From the NCBI GenBank assembly GCA_040218415.1, contig JAVJRN010000052.1:1-19579 (forward strand): a stretch of 19,579 nucleotides of DNA, given 5' to 3'. Source of the DNA: JAVJRN01 sp040218415 (GTDB lineage Bacteria > Bacteroidota > Bacteroidia > Cytophagales > Cyclobacteriaceae). The notes below the pieces were generated by a model. That model was given only the letters and a program-made list of their open reading frames with translations. It searched no databases and was not told where the DNA came from. The translations under genes were made by a program, and so were the position numbers. Positions 1 to 7,413 of the stretch are shown piece by piece (position 1 is the stretch's first letter; each line of letters begins with the position of its first letter).

Positions 1-591
1 TTCTTCACCAGTAAGTTTTTCTGATGCGTCTCACGCTTCCTGAAAGTATGACTTTCGGACGGTTTCACCGCGAAAAACTTCTCGCCAATTAAGACAAGTC
101 TTAACTGGCATAAATCTGAAAAAAATCCTTATTAAAAGCACTTGAGGGAAAAATCCTGCAGACTACTAGCAGGTAACTTCTTCAATTCAATACAACAACC
201 GGCTATCAACACCACTGGTTGTTAGCCGCACTGTATTTTTTTAAATCTATTTAATTTCCGAGACTTATCACGCTACAACTGGAGTTAAACAGTCATCATC
301 CGATCACGCCTTTCAGCTTCGGATCACAAAATAGTGCTTCTTTTGATGAATTACAACGGGGTACACGCCAGAAGTATTTAATCTTAATGGGCACGCGCTA
401 AAAGCTGGCGGTCGTGGCGGGTATGAAAATAATCACTTCACCACTACTCCTATCGAACCACCCACGGTCACAGAAGTTCATTCCGTGACAAGATGCTACG
501 CGCTGTTATTTTTGATAGGTGAGTGAAAAGTGTAAGATTAGAGATAAAGGCAGGCTTCACTTATTGTTCCGTTTTTTTGTAGTGATTTCAT
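1..591. other. Palindrome-rich region with no convincing gene; possible structured RNA
   Basis: No frame gives a complete gene here. Inverted repeats are dense: 26-36 (GCGT, 3-nt loop, ACGC), 42-56 (GAAAGT, 3-nt loop, ACTTTC), 60-70 (CGGT, 3-nt loop, ACCG), 84-109 (12 bp with one mismatch), 155-173 (CCTGC/GCAGG), 194-223 (AACAACC/GGTTGTT), 366-371 with 405-410 (CGCCAG/CTGGCG), 434-457 with 512-532 (imperfect), and 463-487 nested inside. A bidirectional terminator follows at 592-623. This would suit a large non-coding RNA read on the plus strand. Two plus-strand open stretches, 255-416 and 350-529, overlap in different frames and could be one decayed gene; I recognise neither. On the minus strand, an ATG near 112 opens 26 codons to a TGA, after which the same frame stays open to the window edge. 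I did not find tmRNA, RNase P or group II intron signatures. Confidence 0.25.
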
Positions 592-623
592 AAAAAAAGG
601 GCTCGAAATTCGAGCCCTTTTTT
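592..623. terminator. Strong bidirectional rho-independent terminator
   Basis: A 7-bp stem GGGCTCG/CGAGCCC (9 bp counting the A-T pairs in the loop) is flanked by seven A on the left and six T on the right, so it can terminate on either strand. It would close any plus-strand transcript from 1-591. It also lies downstream of the minus-strand gene ending at 860. The 236 bases between the two hold nothing I recognise apart from a weak hairpin ACAGAT/ATCTGT. Confidence 0.85.
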
Positions 624-859
624 AAGCACAGATGGTTGAAATTATATCTGTTAAAAACGTAAAACTTACTACACAATTGACGTGGCAGTTAATAAATCTT
701 CCTTACACCATTACCGTTAAGTATTTATCAGATTTATCAATACAAAACTGCTGGTTTTAGCGCTAAAAGCTACAAGACAAGACTGCCAATGTTTATATCT
801 CACCGCCAATTTGATGAAAAAAGCAGGTTTTCTTCCATGTATTATTCTTTCAGGCTATC

Positions 860-1060
860 TCAAATATCCTTTTCAAAATAAAGATAAAAGTACAAGGCTG
901 CACCAAATCCTGCAGTATCAGTAGAGGCCAATCGGTAGCCTTGCTTTGAATATTCGTCCAATTTATCCTGAATGTCCTTTTTGGAACTTTTCGTGATGTG
1001 ATAAGGATCTAAAGTGATCTTAGAATAATAAATTAACGTTTCTACTTTGTATTCTTTCAT
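860..1060 (-). CDS. DUF4177-like small protein
   Basis: This 66-residue protein begins MKEYKVETLIYY and contains a helix (about 25-40, KKDIQDKLDEYSKQGY) followed by LASTDTAGFGAALYFYLYFEKD. The pattern of an N-terminal EYKV strand, a helix ending in QGYRLAS, and a final strand with YFYLYF is that of DUF4177 proteins, which are usually 55-70 residues and of unknown function. The frame can be extended upstream to an ATG at 1105. I chose the inner ATG at 1060 because the family starts at the M-x-EYKV strand and the extra 15 residues do not look like the family. No signal peptide is visible, so it is probably cytoplasmic. The family assignment is by pattern only. Confidence 0.65.
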   Translation of the reverse strand: MKEYKVETLIYYSKITLDPYHITKSSKKDIQDKLDEYSKQGYRLASTDTAGFGAALYFYLYFEKDI

Positions 1061-1195
1061 GGCTTTAAGTTTTGGTTTAAGGAGTTGACATAAGTAATCA
1101 TGCAATATGCTATACTTTAGAAAGGTAACAAAGGCTTTAGAAAATGCCTAGTGTGCCGTACCAATTCCAAGTTTGCTATTCATCTTTTATCGCTT

Positions 1196-2479
1196 TTAAT
1201 TTCGCATTCCCTTCTTTCTACCAATAAACTGTACCCACTGAATGAAGTTAAACTCCAAATGGTCAAACATCATTTTTTCTCCATCAATTTCAATATGTAA
1301 ATTCGGGTAATACCGCAAGTTGGTTCTCAAGAGGCTTGTGCCCGTTTGGGTCACACGAATGTCCCAACCAAAGGTCACACCAAGCGCAAGTTTATTGTCG
1401 CGGTAATGGGTTCCATTTACATTGACGCGAAGATTTTCGTAAGAAAGTATCGGGCCAACAAATGGCACAAAACCAAGGTAGTTGAAAAGGAACTTGACGG
1501 ATTCCACCCCTAAAGAATGTCTACGCGTACTAATTTCAGAGTCGAAACCTTCGTACCTATTTCCATAGGTGCGAAAGGATGTATTAAGGTTCAAATCCAG
1601 CCTATGAAAATACCTGCCAAAGGAGAGATCGGGCAATATAGACGCGGAATAATCATCATAAAAGAATGGAAAATTTTCTTTCAGATAGGTCGATTTGGAT
1701 ATTTGCAGCGCCGATGATGGTCCTATGCCAAAGAACCAGCAGCTCAATAAATTCTGCTCTTTGAGTCGTTGATAGGTCTTATTAATGCTACTGGCAGAAC
1801 CTGAATTTCTCATGTTTCGATCAGAATCGATATACCTGAGAAAACTCAGATTGAAGGAAACTGGATTAATTTCCACCGCAGCTGTTTCTGTTGGTGAGAT
1901 GAAATAATCAAACGCGTTATCATGTATGTAATAGCTGGATGCAGAAATGTGCCATTGATCGGAGGTATAAGTGAGCCCTAGCTGAACCGGACGAACAAAA
2001 CTCCCATAACTTGGCACCCCATTACTCGATGTACTTCCATCTGATTCTTGTGAAAAACGAACTCGCCGAAAGCTAACACCTACAAAAGGACTCAGTCGCT
2101 GAGGTTTTAGTTTAAAGGGATAAATCCGAGCACCTGTTTCAACGCCTTGATAGACGTCCAAGTCCTTGAGTCCTGAAGGAGTATTTTGAAACGAAAGAAA
2201 CGACAATGGAAACGTGACATAAAAATCGGCGTGACCCCAAAAGTGAATGCCGCCAATGGTCAAGCGTGGCATGAGCACACTGCCAAGATTGGTGTTCGCC
2301 TTTGTGCCATTGATGAATTGCTGAGTGGCTCCTCCCGTAAGAAAATTCACATCTCCTCCATAGGTCAACCAAGCAAATCGTGTGCTCTTATCTAAATATT
2401 TTTGAGTGTATATACTGTCTGATTGGCCGAGCAGTAGGCGCGTAGCAAAGAGGCAAATGACAACACAGTAATATTTCAT
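1196..2479 (-). CDS. Outer-membrane beta-barrel protein, uncharacterised
   Basis: The 427-residue product starts with a signal peptide (MKYYCVVICLFATRLLLG, likely cut before QSDS). The rest is rich in alternating aromatic and polar residues typical of outer-membrane strands: LTIGGIHFWGHADFYVTF near 73-90, ARIYPFKLKPQRLSPFVGVSFRR near 117-139, and LRTNLRYYPNLHIEID near the C-terminus. A Thr/Gly-rich stretch near 48-60 and the YPFK..RLSPFVGVSFR pattern recall OmpW/OprF-like barrels of Bacteroidota, but I cannot assign a named family. There is no TonB box, plug or OmpA-like domain. It stands alone. The gene runs from an ATG just after AT-rich DNA, and the spacing to the next minus-strand gene upstream (ending at 2610) is about 130 bases. 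Localisation is fairly sure; substrate and role are unknown. Confidence 0.7.
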   Translation of the reverse strand: MKYYCVVICLFATRLLLGQSDSIYTQKYLDKSTRFAWLTYGGDVNFLTGGATQQFINGTKANTNLGSVLMPRLTIGGIHFWGHADFYVTFPLSFLSFQNTPSGLKDLDVYQGVETGARIYPFKLKPQRLSPFVGVSFRRVRFSQESDGSTSSNGVPSYGSFVRPVQLGLTYTSDQWHISASSYYIHDNAFDYFISPTETAAVEINPVSFNLSFLRYIDSDRNMRNSGSASSINKTYQRLKEQNLLSCWFFGIGPSSALQISKSTYLKENFPFFYDDYSASILPDLSFGRYFHRLDLNLNTSFRTYGNRYEGFDSEISTRRHSLGVESVKFLFNYLGFVPFVGPILSYENLRVNVNGTHYRDNKLALGVTFGWDIRVTQTGTSLLRTNLRYYPNLHIEIDGEKMMFDHLEFNFIQWVQFIGRKKGMRN

Positions 2480-2609
2480 TTTTATCTTTTATTCTATTTG
2501 TGACTAGCGGCTCTCAGGTAATGAATCGTTCCTTTTACTTTCAAAAAGGTGTTTCAGATTGTTTCATTATTGATCCTTTATTAGAGACAGCATCAGCACT
2601 ATTTCCAAT

Positions 2610-2792
2610 TCATTTCACTCCGTCTGATTTAACTTTTTGGTCAATAAAAAAAACACTACCAATAAGCGTTATGCCAATAAATATCCCTGAAAAATATTCA
2701 ACAAAATCAGCGCCATTCAACGCTAGAAACACACTCGACATGATGCTTAATGATCCGATAACTATGATTAAGCGCTTTACTGATTTTGTCAT
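2610..2792 (-). CDS. Small two-helix membrane protein
   Basis: A 60-residue protein made of two hydrophobic segments (RLIIVIGSLSIMSSVFLAL at about 7-25 and YFSGIFIGITLIGSVFFI at about 33-50) joined by a short acidic hairpin, ending in a basic tail (DQKVKSDGVK). The Lys-rich N-terminus and the two helices argue that this strand is the coding one. An overlapping plus-strand frame of 131 codons (2500-2895) has no recognisable composition and is taken as a shadow. It starts at an ATG at 2792. The function is unknown; similar short membrane hairpin proteins are common in Bacteroidota and are seldom annotated. Confidence 0.5.
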   Translation of the reverse strand: MTKSVKRLIIVIGSLSIMSSVFLALNGADFVEYFSGIFIGITLIGSVFFIDQKVKSDGVK

Positions 2793-2907
2793 TTTTTTAA
2801 TATTTAAAGGTCGAAATACATTTAGTAATGTGACAACTCAGGTAACTGAATGTACCAACAAGCTGGAAGTACGAGAGACAATTTACTTGCGCTAAATGAT
2901 TCATAAG

Positions 2908-3309
2908 CTAAGCCCATTCAACACTGAGTTTTTCCAGTTCAGCATTCAACTTTGAAAGTGAAGATGGATCAATTATGTGTGTATTAATGACCAATTCTTT
3001 CTTCTCCGTTTTCAGAATGTAGTCTCCTGCAAATTTTTTGATGCGTTTGACTTCCGCGAGATTCATTTTTTTACCGAAAGGCGTATTGATTTCAATGGTG
3101 CCATTTTTTAGTGTCAAATATTGCTGATGCCTTTGGTAGGCATATCCGATCAAATACATCGCCGATATGAGGAACCAACCATAACTAATGATGGAAAGTG
3201 GTTCATTCTCGAAATATGCTATAACAATATGAGCAATGAACATAAAAAACCAACCCACGCCGAATATAAGATTGATATTCATGTTTCTCTTTTTATAGGC
3301 TATTTTCAT
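2908..3309 (-). CDS. Membrane protein with cytoplasmic PH-like domain
   Basis: The 133-residue product has two transmembrane helices (about 13-31, IFGVGWFFMFIAHIVIAYF, and 37-58, around SIISYGWFLISAMYLIGYAY) followed by a beta-rich tail from about 62: QQYLTLKNGTIEINTPFG, KKMNLAEVKRIKKF, DYILKTEKKELVINTH. A hairpin of two helices plus strands reading x-ltlxngxixi, then a helix-start 'i' motif and a final helix (SSLSKLNAELEKL) is the layout of small bacterial PH-like (YdbT/bPH-type) membrane proteins. No enzyme motif is visible. An internal Met at residue 10 could also be the start. Three other genes in this window have the same plan. The function is unknown. Confidence 0.6.
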   Translation of the reverse strand: MKIAYKKRNMNINLIFGVGWFFMFIAHIVIAYFENEPLSIISYGWFLISAMYLIGYAYQRHQQYLTLKNGTIEINTPFGKKMNLAEVKRIKKFAGDYILKTEKKELVINTHIIDPSSLSKLNAELEKLSVEWA

Positions 3310-3693
3310 TATTCAACTGTTTTATTTGGTTCTATCAAAAATAGACTTCTGAAAAATTGCTTAATAAATTTAATTGAAAACTCGTTTTTGTGCAACTGAA
3401 ACAATGGCAGAATATTACGAAAAGCATGTTAATTCCATAGATCAAATGTGAACCCAAAAAGCAAAATTGATAGAACCCGTGATTCTTCTATGTTTGCTGT
3501 TTTTGATCGTCACTTATATAACTGAAATTGACCTTTTCACCACAAAGTATATACACTGAAATGGTCTCTTAGTAAAGCGCTTGAAGATTTTTGGAGTACA
3601 CGAAATCTTTTCATACTTCAGTAGCATTGACTGATTTATGGTTTTGAGATAGAACAACTACCTTACTTATCTAGTTAGAAAAAAATTCTAAAA
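3310..3693. other. Divergent intergenic region with a possible stop-interrupted small ORF
   Basis: This 384-base gap separates the divergent genes at 3309 and 3694 and should hold both promoters; I could not pick out a convincing Bacteroidota promoter pair. A plus-strand frame opens with ATG at 3404 (MAEYYEKHVNSIDQM), meets TGA at 3449-3451, and stays open in the same frame to TGA at 3557-3559. The second part encodes a hydrophobic segment, EPVILLCLLFLIVTYI. Together it would be a 51-residue single-span membrane protein with one internal stop. It may be a broken small gene or chance. Confidence 0.25.
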
Positions 3694-4440
3694 ATGACAA
3701 AAACCCTCCTTCTCCTTTTTGTACTCACTCTTTCTTTTGCTGAAGTGGATGCACAAGACGTGATATCCACCAAAGATGGTGATGTCAACATCCAACCGAT
3801 TGTTCATGGCACGTTGGTGCTTTCGTGGAAAGACCAAACCATCTATGTAGACCCTTACGGTGGAGCTGAGCGTTTTGAAGGCATAGCCGACCCGACCATC
3901 ATCTTAATCACTGACATTCACGGCGATCATCTGAATCAGAAAACATTGGATGGGTTGAACACTGAAAATACGCAATTCTTTGTGCCTCAGGCAGTCATGG
4001 ACCAATTGCCAGAATCCATGAAATCAAAAGCATTGGTTATTCAGAATGGAGAGACCAAGAGCTTCGCAAATATGAAACTCCGTGCAATACCCATGTATAA
4101 TCTCCCTGAATCCCCTGATGCGAAGCACACCAAAGGACGTGGCAATGGCTATGTTTTGACCATAGGTGGTAAAAGAATCTACCTATCCGGCGACACGGCG
4201 GACATTCCTGAAATGCGTGGCTTACGCAAAATAGATGTGGCATTTGTGTGTATGAACCTGCCTTATACCATGGACGTAAACCAAGCAGCCAGCGCGGTTA
4301 TAGACTTTAAACCAGCCATAGTTTATCCTTATCACTACAGAGGAAAGGATGGTCTGAGTGATGTAGGTTCCTTCAAAAAACAAGTAGAAGCCGCTAAGGT
4401 CTCCACGGAGGTAAGGTTGAGGGATTGGTATGCGGAGTAA
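3694..4440 (+). CDS. Secreted MBL-fold metallo-hydrolase, UlaG-like
   Basis: The 248-residue protein has a signal peptide (MTKTLLLLFVLTLSFAEVDA, cut before Q21), so it is periplasmic. The metallo-beta-lactamase fold is seen from the strand TIYVDPYGG (49-57), the metal motif TDIHGDH (73-79), the H145 in HTKGRGNGY, the LSGDTAD motif with D167, and H214 in YPYHYRG. The first residue of the usual HxHxDH motif is Asp (D74), as in the UlaG-like/UPF0173-type branch, rather than His. The family uses a di-metal centre to hydrolyse esters, lactones or phosphodiesters; the substrate here cannot be told. It is the only confident plus-strand gene in the window and stands alone. A weak hairpin follows its stop codon. 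Confidence 0.9.
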   Translation: MTKTLLLLFVLTLSFAEVDAQDVISTKDGDVNIQPIVHGTLVLSWKDQTIYVDPYGGAERFEGIADPTIILITDIHGDHLNQKTLDGLNTENTQFFVPQAVMDQLPESMKSKALVIQNGETKSFANMKLRAIPMYNLPESPDAKHTKGRGNGYVLTIGGKRIYLSGDTADIPEMRGLRKIDVAFVCMNLPYTMDVNQAASAVIDFKPAIVYPYHYRGKDGLSDVGSFKKQVEAAKVSTEVRLRDWYAE

Positions 4441-4449
4441 GCGACTTAA

Positions 4450-4490
4450 GAATTGGATTACGGGGTAATCTCTACCTCGTTTTTCAATTC
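4450..4490 (+). terminator. Weak terminator-like hairpin after the MBL gene
   Basis: GATTAC and GTAATC (4456-4461, 4465-4470) pair around a 3-base loop, enclosed by a GAATTG/CAATTC outer pair, with a run of five T at 4480-4484. It sits 10 bases past the stop of the plus-strand gene and between two convergent genes. The T run does not directly follow the stem, so it is a weak candidate. Confidence 0.3.
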
Positions 4491-4557
4491 AAAGATGCTA
4501 TCACTCAACGCAAAATATATTTGAAAAACGCTTATCCAATGGCCCTTTTTTGCCTAT

Positions 4558-4806
4558 TTAGTGAAGGTATAAATCCTTGAAATGTTTAACTCGATATCCT
4601 GGAATGAGCAACTTCCAAATTTCTCTTTTTTCGATAACTCCTTTGTCAACAAGCCTTTTTCCATCCGTGTAAGTCCTGTATACAAGGAAGTAAAAGATCA
4701 ATAAACACATAAACCAAATATTGCCAATCAATTCAAAATTATTAGCCAACACAAGTGCCACAATGGGTATCATAATCAAAGCATAGTATGTCCATTTGTT
4801 TTTCAT
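4558..4806 (-). CDS. Small two-helix membrane protein
   Basis: An 82-residue protein with two transmembrane segments (about 7-23, YYALIMIPIVALVLANN, and 29-43, IWFMCLLIFYFLVYR) followed by a basic, probably cytoplasmic tail that contains EIWKLLIPGYRVKHFKDLYLH. The tail pattern IPGYRxKxFxxLYL is conserved-looking but I do not know a named family for it. It begins at ATG 4806, 41 bases downstream of the stop of the DUF6090-like gene on the same strand, so the two may be co-transcribed. The role is unknown. Confidence 0.55.
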   Translation of the reverse strand: MKNKWTYYALIMIPIVALVLANNFELIGNIWFMCLLIFYFLVYRTYTDGKRLVDKGVIEKREIWKLLIPGYRVKHFKDLYLH

Positions 4807-4847
4807 GACTCAAATTTTAGTGGGTTAAATAAATAGGAAAAATTGCC

Positions 4848-5558
4848 TTAAGATGACAATTCTGCTTCAATATGCTCAATGAGTTTGGTCTGTTTCTCTT
4901 TGGCCATATTGTATACCGATAATATGAACTGCCTGTTGGTCCTAATCTTCCAAATATAGCTGAGCATTATTTTTCTATCAGTCTCATTCAACTGAATCGG
5001 TAATTTCATACCCTCAATATTTCCTTCTGAGTCGAAAATGAAGTGCGGAGCGATCACCTTATTAATTTCATTAAAATAGTTTTCCTGAAATTGTAACTCG
5101 TTGTATTCTTCTTCTAATTTTCTAAGGTTTTGATAATCGTATTCATAAAGGGAAATGATGGCTGTTCTTAATGAGTCATTTTTGATGAGCTCAAACCCTC
5201 GGGACTTTAATGTTTCATAACCAGAAACATTCTGTATCGAAATAAAATCTCTTGTTAAAACAAAGTAATAATGTTGCAAAGTATCCAGGTCTGGACTGTT
5301 GCCATTAAATACTTCCACCCAAAAGTCGCAAGATCTTAGACCTTTTTGGTGACCTACTACATTAGTTTCTACGTCGAATTGATCAGCTTCTAACCCATTC
5401 AAGATTTCCAATAATATTTTTGATTCGGCTAAGCTATTCTTTCTTTGATCATTCCAGTTGTTCAAAGCAAATGCAGAAATTAAAGCAACAAAGATTGATA
5501 AAAACTCAAAGGCAAATTTTTTCCAGTCTATCTTTTTCAATGTTTTTTCTGTTTTCAT
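4848..5558 (-). CDS. DUF6090-like single-span membrane protein
   Basis: A 236-residue protein with a basic N-terminus, one transmembrane helix at about 13-32 (FAFEFLSIFVALISAFALNN) running straight into NNWNDQRKNS, and then a long largely helical domain (LEADQF.., YETLKSRGFELIKNDSLR, YNELQFQENYFNE). The helix followed by N-N-W-N-x-x-R and by a Glu-rich 'ESKILLEILNGLEAD' segment is the hallmark of the DUF6090 family common in Bacteroidota; its function is unknown. The frame extends to a TTG at 5567, but the ATG at 5558 is the more likely start. A GTTAGAC sequence resembling an integron cassette core lies 37 bases upstream of the start. Confidence 0.75.
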   Translation of the reverse strand: MKTEKTLKKIDWKKFAFEFLSIFVALISAFALNNWNDQRKNSLAESKILLEILNGLEADQFDVETNVVGHQKGLRSCDFWVEVFNGNSPDLDTLQHYYFVLTRDFISIQNVSGYETLKSRGFELIKNDSLRTAIISLYEYDYQNLRKLEEEYNELQFQENYFNEINKVIAPHFIFDSEGNIEGMKLPIQLNETDRKIMLSYIWKIRTNRQFILSVYNMAKEKQTKLIEHIEAELSS

Positions 5559-5570
5559 GGTGGCCAAGTC

Positions 5571-5601
5571 GCTGACGTTTGTGGGTCAGCTGACGTCTAA
5601 C
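5571..5601. repeat. Solitary cassette-core-like sequence with GTCAGC palindromes
   Basis: On the minus strand this reads GTTAGAC followed by GTCAGCTGAC and, a little further, GTCAGC. GTTAGAC fits the GTTRRRY core consensus of integron attC sites exactly and lies just upstream of the DUF6090-like gene, as the cores do in the array at 15.7-19.6 kb. The expected long paired arm is weak: only a loose match toward 5657 can be drawn. It could be a decayed cassette junction or chance. Confidence 0.3.
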
Positions 5602-5668
5602 AATGAATAGTAGCTTTAGTGATGGATTTGCACAGATATGATTTATTACAATTTGTTGGCATTCGCTT

Positions 5669-6013
5669 TTAACTATCAAATAACCTGATTACCTCTTTTG
5701 CCTCGTTAATACAAAACTCGCAATTATGCTCTTTAATTTCACTTCTGTGATTGTAATCGGCATCCTTTCTCTTCTTAAAAAGTGTCTCTAACCGTTTTCC
5801 AGCTTTTTTCTTAGAAATATCCGAGGAACGAATTAGAGTTCTTATAACTTCTTGATGAACACTAGCATCAAATACGGCAATACCTAAATTATTCCTTATA
5901 TGTCCAAAGGCACCATAATATGCCCGATTGATTATTGACCTAAAGTGTGCTTCCGTTTGACCAGATTTGAGTTCCTCTGATATATCTATGAATTTCTTTG
6001 GGTCAAAATTCAT
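5669..6013 (-). CDS. HEPN-domain protein, putative RNase
   Basis: A 114-residue, all-helical protein. Residues 21-36 (EAHFRSIINRAYYGAF) match the second-helix signature of HEPN proteins, and KRKDADYNH (81-89) gives R82 and H89, the Rx4-6H motif in its x6 form that forms the active site of HEPN ribonucleases (family knowledge). The C-terminus (CEFCINEAKEVIRLFDS) is a final amphipathic helix with a CxxC. The frame extends to a TTG at 6019, but the ATG at 6013 is preferred. It overlaps the preceding gene by 11 bp, as that gene overlaps the first, so the three genes form an operon and are probably translationally coupled. HEPN proteins in such contexts are often toxins or defence effectors; that role here is inference. 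Confidence 0.8.
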   Translation of the reverse strand: MNFDPKKFIDISEELKSGQTEAHFRSIINRAYYGAFGHIRNNLGIAVFDASVHQEVIRTLIRSSDISKKKAGKRLETLFKKRKDADYNHRSEIKEHNCEFCINEAKEVIRLFDS

Positions 6014-6482
6014 ATACAACTAAATCGATATTTAATTTCTCCATAACTGTTGGGTAAAAATCAAACATATTATCGTAAAAAGAGTCAAGAATATCGTTTA
6101 AAGCATCCCAATCGGCTTTTTCATTAACAGGAATGTTAATGAATAAAGTTTTCCAATTATTCTCTTCTTCCATTAGTTCTAAGTTTAGAATAGAACCACT
6201 TGAAATTTCTTTCATAAAGAATTTTCCAATACTTGGAAGAATAGCTCTGATTTCTTCATTGTTAGACACGAAATCAAGCTCTTTCACATCATTTGAAAAT
6301 GTAAAAATTGATTCCATCTCCTTTCGAAGTTGCTCTCTTCTAAGTTCAATTGAGAATAAATAGCCCGCATCCCTAACTAAGATTTGTTCTCCATTGAAAG
6401 ATTCCTCCTTCTCTCTTTCTGAAAAAAGAGGTTCAATCAACGTTGATTGAAGACCAAAATCTGTGTATATACTATTGTTCAT
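6003..6482 (-). CDS. Unrecognised protein of the TIGR04255-HEPN operon
   Basis: A 159-residue soluble protein that I do not recognise. It starts MNNSIYTDFG; the frame is open up to an earlier ATG at 6557 but that would lie inside the upstream gene by 86 bases. The ATG at 6482 gives an 11-bp overlap with the upstream stop, the same geometry as at the next junction, so I chose it. Visible features are an acidic overall charge, a segment SIELRREQLRKEMESIF (about 44-60) that looks helical, WKTLFINIPVNEKADWDAL (about 109-127), and a C-terminal DFYPTVMEKLNIDLVVYEF. The middle position in the operon suggests a partner of the HEPN protein, such as an antitoxin or adaptor, but nothing in the sequence proves it. 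Confidence 0.75.
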   Translation of the reverse strand: MNNSIYTDFGLQSTLIEPLFSEREKEESFNGEQILVRDAGYLFSIELRREQLRKEMESIFTFSNDVKELDFVSNNEEIRAILPSIGKFFMKEISSGSILNLELMEEENNWKTLFINIPVNEKADWDALNDILDSFYDNMFDFYPTVMEKLNIDLVVYEF

Positions 6483-7206
6483 TGTCAAAAGTCTTTTTAC
6501 TATCTGAGGTGAGTATGCTATCAAATGCTCCATGCAACTCATCATGAGCTTTATCAAGCCACTTCTCAGTTGAAGATCTGTCTATAGAAGTTAATTTAGT
6601 AAAATACAATTGAAATAACACAGGAGCTTCATAATTTGGTTCCTTCCTTAATGTACCCAAATTAACCGCCAACACTTGATTTTCTCGAAATGGAGTTTCG
6701 TAACTTATTTGTATTGAATTTAAGTTATTATCAGTACTCTCAGGTAACGTGGGGTATACATTGAAGTGATTCCTGAAATTTTCGTAATTATGTGCTTTAA
6801 TGTCAATTTTATTTATTGTTCTTAGCCCAACTCTTACGATTGTTGTTATTTCTAATATATCAAACAGATGACTAATTGCATCCACAATCATTTTACGATA
6901 TGATTCCCAGCCATCGTATTTTGGAAGTTGATTAACCGTTAATAAGTTATTTGAAAGTTGAATAATAGAAGAATTGTCCGTGCTTTTAAATTGGGTTAAA
7001 TTATTATTGCCGCCTCCGATTTGTACACCTTGATTTCCCAATGATATACCAAATCCCCCACCTGACTGAGTTATTATAGGATATTGTTTACTAATACGAG
7101 AGTATAGAATTCCTGGGGTTGCTGGACTCCAATTATTTGACTGAAAAAACAGTTCAAATACTGCTTCAATTAATGGTGGTTTTTTATACTTTTTTGTCTT
7201 TTCCAT
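6472..7206 (-). CDS. TIGR04255-family protein
   Basis: A 244-residue protein matching the TIGR04255 pattern: an N-terminal PPLIEAVFELFF (10-21), a conserved-looking YDGWESYRKMI (97-107), the central strand VRVGLRTINKIDI (124-136), and a C-terminal ending with DKAHDELHGAFDSILTSD (218-235). The family is sporadically distributed among bacteria and its biochemical role is not established, to my knowledge. A Gly/Asn-rich loop near 48-70 looks like a low-complexity insertion. It is the first gene of a three-gene operon and starts at ATG 7206; the 207 bases upstream should hold the promoter. The sporadic family plus the HEPN RNase downstream point to a mobile defence or toxin module; this is inference. 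Confidence 0.8.
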   Translation of the reverse strand: MEKTKKYKKPPLIEAVFELFFQSNNWSPATPGILYSRISKQYPIITQSGGGFGISLGNQGVQIGGGNNNLTQFKSTDNSSIIQLSNNLLTVNQLPKYDGWESYRKMIVDAISHLFDILEITTIVRVGLRTINKIDIKAHNYENFRNHFNVYPTLPESTDNNLNSIQISYETPFRENQVLAVNLGTLRKEPNYEAPVLFQLYFTKLTSIDRSSTEKWLDKAHDELHGAFDSILTSDSKKTFDNEQ

Positions 7207-7413
7207 CCTAGTTCAAATATATCAACATGAATGATGCCATCAAAGATGCGGTAAGTTTATCATTATGAACTCCAACATTCGCATCAAAAATACCAATTGT
7301 AAATTTAACTTGAACTTCAATACCCGACGGCCAGCTTTTTTTCATTTCTTCTGTTTCCAAAACCTACAGTAGTAACCCGTAGGCTGAAAAGAGCTTTTTG
7401 GTGATAAAATCAA

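Noticed and set aside
467..489. GTCAC..GTGAC stem with GTTCATTCC, resembling a tRNA/tmRNA T arm
   Set aside because: The loop is too long, no CCA end or matching acceptor stem follows, and no tmRNA tag was found.
2500..2895. 131-codon plus-strand frame
   Set aside because: The minus-strand frame at 2610-2792 has clear membrane-protein composition, and this one has no recognisable features.
5559..5567. Upstream TTG start of the DUF6090-like gene; similar TTG/GTG extensions at 6019, 9838, 15209 and 18006
   Set aside because: In each case an ATG lies close downstream and fits the family start, gene overlap or signal peptide better.
7365..7393. CCTAC..GTAGG hairpin with CCGTAGGCTG, resembling cassette copies 2 and 3
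   Set aside because: Only 5 bp pair and no AAC/GTT core arms could be drawn, so I do not list it as a cassette element.
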